A stretch of DNA of 64,000 nucleotides, from positions 97,816-161,815 of the forward strand of contig KZ111171.1 in the NCBI GenBank assembly GCA_002077045.2, read 5' to 3'. Source of the DNA: Rachicladosporium sp. CCFEE 5018. Lineage: Eukaryota > Ascomycota > Dothideomycetes > Cladosporiales > Cladosporiaceae. Under the pieces are notes generated by a model. It did not search any database and was not told where the DNA came from. It was given only the letters and a program-made list of their open reading frames with translations. The stretch's first letter is position 1. Each line of letters starts with the position of its first letter. The translations under genes were made by a program, and so were the position numbers. Of this stretch, positions 62,083 through 64,000 are shown piece by piece.

Positions 62083-62876
62083 CTAGATCGCCCACGGCAC
62101 ATCAGCATAGTTGACGTCCCTGTACGGATACCCTCCAAGCCGCATCCCGATCTCGACCAAGCTGCCCTCGCCACCACCCCAAGTCTCAAGCGCGAACGCC
62201 TTGGTCATATCAGTGCCGTTTAGCAACGCGCCGCTAGTCCAGATCTTGCCATCGTGCGCATAGCGCTTGGTCACCCAGTCGACCTCCGGATTCATCTGGC
62301 GCATCATCTCGACCATCGGGCGTGGAGCCGTAGCCGTCTTGCCTTTCAAGATACCAGCCTGCAGTGCAGCCAAGCAGCCGCCGCAGATGAACAACAAGGC
62401 ATGGCTCTCGACGTTGCACTTCTGGATGAATTTGATTTCGCGCTCGCTCAGCTTGTAGTCCATTTCATGGGCACCCATGAGGAGGACGTCCAGTGTTGGG
62501 CAGTTGTCGATGGTGTGCTGGTGAGCGTCAGTATACACACCCGCGCAGGTGAGTAACGAAGGCCGCACCGTTGGCTTGATAATTGTTCCCGCGGTCAGCT
62601 TCGCTTCTTGCCCATGCTCGGTCACCCAATGGAAGTCCACGTCAATCGCCTGCTCCTTGATGCTCGACGGCAGCAAGAAATCCGGGATATTCTTCGTGAA
62701 CTCCTTCGACATGCCGGAGAAGATGTCGAGTGGTGCGACGTCGAGAATCTCCGTCACCCTAGGTATGCGTCAGTACTGAAATGGATCGTGGACCAATGTT
62801 CGACCTACGAATTGGTAAGCAGGACACCGACCCGCAGTGGGCGGTCGAGCTTGGTAATGTCAACCGTGCTGGCCAT
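62083..62876 (-). CDS. DJ-1/PfpI family protein
   Basis: Two exons on the minus strand (62876-62809, 62758-62083) encode 247 aa. The open frame of exon 2 starts with a GTG; the real start is MASTVDITKLDRPLRVGVLL in exon 1, joined to VTEILDVAPLDIFSGM. The core of the DJ-1/PfpI fold is present: TLDVLLMGAHEMDYKLSERE, the nucleophile elbow LLFICGGCLAALQAGILKGK with its Cys, and WTSGALLNGTDMTKAFALE near the C-terminus. Fungal members of this type are GATase1-like proteins of unknown or glyoxalase-like function, with no signal peptide. The assignment to a specific activity is not possible by eye. Confidence 0.88.
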
Positions 62877-63389
62877 GGTGTGCGGGAAGATCTTCGAACT
62901 AAGGTCGGGTGTCATGACAGGCTGATTAGTATTGAGAAGACTGGCTTGAGACTCGATATGTGACCATGCCCACGGAGCGATCTTTAATAGTTCTAGGAGT
63001 CCGCAAAACATGCTCACGCCAATGCTTACCAGGCAACAGGATAAGACTACCGGCGCTCGTTTTGGGCGGCTCCACTGCTGAACCATGGCAACGAAGCCCC
63101 ATTGAGTGTGAGGAGTGTTCTGGTCCATACGAGGATGCGCAGAATCTGGTCACGTGTCACGGCGCGGGATTTCAAAATTCCTCCGGGGTCACGGAGCGAT
63201 GCCAACTCTACGCGGGCAATCACATACGCATCCATCGACGGCTCCGCGATATGACCTGGTAGTGTCACAAGGTCCACTGCTGCCGAGATACTACGGCATT
63301 GCGAAAGAATACACGACATTAGTAGCCCCGCAGCGGTATTGACACGAGCTCACGGTGAGCGTCACCCTCGATTGAACGATTCGTTGCCA
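62877..63389. other. Intergenic region
   Basis: There are 513 bp between co-directional minus-strand genes. No gene or repeat was recognised. Confidence 0.4.
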
Positions 63390-64000
63390 TTATACATCGT
63401 CCCTCGCTATCCACTGCTGGCTAGCCTCCAATAGTAGCTTGAGTGGTTGCGGATCGGCCTTTACCATCTCCTCCAGCACCCCAAGCCGCACCCAGAATTT
63501 CATCCACCCAACAATCATCACATCTGCATAGCTCACACTCCCGCCCAACACGAATGGTCCTTCTCCATTCTCTCTCAGCACCTTACCAAGCTCACGTATG
63601 TGACGCTGCACAGCGTCAAGCATATGCTCACGCTCACGAGCTTGCATGTAAGCCTCACAGCTCTGTTCAAGCGTCTTCTTTCGATCCTCCAAGAAGTATG
63701 GCTTCGACGCATCGTTCAGGATGAGATCGGGAACGCCGTGTATGATTATCGCGTCCGTAGCTGCGTAGATACTAGAGAAGAGCTCGGAAACCCGAGGCAA
63801 GTAGGGTGAGTCCAGGTGTAGTTCGGGCGTTGGGTGCATTGCCACCAGTCTCTCTACGATTGCGGACGATCCCATGATCATCTTACCGTCGGATAGTCGG
63901 ATTGCGGGTAGGGTGTAGGGCCATGGCGAAGCTGTTTTATCGTTTGGTGCGACGCTTGCTGCTTGGAGCAGAGGCGCGATGTCAGGGTATTCGACCCATA
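63390..64000 (-). CDS. Glutathione S-transferase-like protein, 5'-truncated by window edge
   Basis: The minus-strand frame runs from the stop at 63390-63392 to the window edge without interruption, so the N-terminus is missing. Visible parts are the end of the thioredoxin-like domain (WPYTLPAIRLSDGKMIMGSS, with the cis-Pro and the GSS that contacts GSH in place of ES) and a full helical domain: LPRVSELFSSIYAATDAI, MLDAVQRHIRELGKVLREN and the family motif GPFVLGGSVSYADVMIVGWM with the N-cap Asp. It resembles fungal GstA/FuA-type transferases with broad detoxification roles. Start, exon structure and class cannot be settled here. Confidence 0.85.
   Translation of the reverse strand, partial: WVEYPDIAPLLQAASVAPNDKTASPWPYTLPAIRLSDGKMIMGSSAIVERLVAMHPTPELHLDSPYLPRVSELFSSIYAATDAIIIHGVPDLILNDASKPYFLEDRKKTLEQSCEAYMQAREREHMLDAVQRHIRELGKVLRENGEGPFVLGGSVSYADVMIVGWMKFWVRLGVLEEMVKADPQPLKLLLEASQQWIARDDV

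Overview
The window is nuclear DNA from a filamentous ascomycete, most likely a dothideomycete related to Mycosphaerellales/Capnodiales. It has roughly balanced GC content, dense genes on both strands, and short GT-AG introns (about 50-60 nt) with CTRAC-type branch sites. It carries a mating-type (MAT) locus: a MAT1-2-1 HMG-box gene followed by APN2, APC5 and COX13, the classic Pezizomycotina MAT flank. No alpha-box (MAT1-1-1) gene was recognised, so this looks like a MAT1-2 strain of a heterothallic species (inference).

Layout. 0-13.3 kb is gene-dense: the 3' end of a tail-anchored coiled-coil protein, a NIPSNAP protein, a choline/ethanolamine phosphotransferase, an intradiol ring-cleavage dioxygenase with an apparent frameshift, an MFS transporter, a glutathionyl-hydroquinone reductase-type GST, an EI24/RRT8-type membrane protein and cytosolic aspartyl-tRNA synthetase. 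13.3-26 kb is the left arm of the MAT region and is gene-poor. It holds a frameshifted DUF3632-type gene, a two-RRM-like gene interrupted by an in-frame TAG, several coding-like tracts each broken by one stop, diverged short duplications, a small secreted Thr-rich protein, and a homeodomain-like gene transcribed divergently from MAT1-2-1. 26.4-34 kb is MAT1-2-1, APN2, APC5, COX13. 34-54 kb has a mitochondrial-carrier-like gene with an apparent 7-nt exon, a DUF3433 membrane protein, an F-box protein, a DED1-like helicase with Trp-Gly motifs, a mitochondrial TPR-like protein, a VMA22-like V-ATPase assembly factor, a large secreted protein made of three copies of an unrecognised domain, and a PA-TM-RING ubiquitin ligase. 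54-64 kb has an Asterix/PAT-complex subunit, a decayed SGNH hydrolase, a secreted NTF2-like protein, lipoyl synthase, a DJ-1/PfpI protein and a GST cut by the window edge.

Most genes are housekeeping and functionally independent. Two groupings may be functional. The first is the dioxygenase, MFS transporter and hydroquinone-reductase-type GST at 6-10 kb, a possible aromatic-catabolism group. The second is the MAT1-2-1 and homeodomain-like pair sharing one divergent promoter. The homeodomain-like gene is the most interesting object here: with the better splice acceptor its helix spacing matches a homeodomain exactly, but the usual Asn51 is absent. All gene models are hand-spliced from sequence; no database search or RNA evidence was available.
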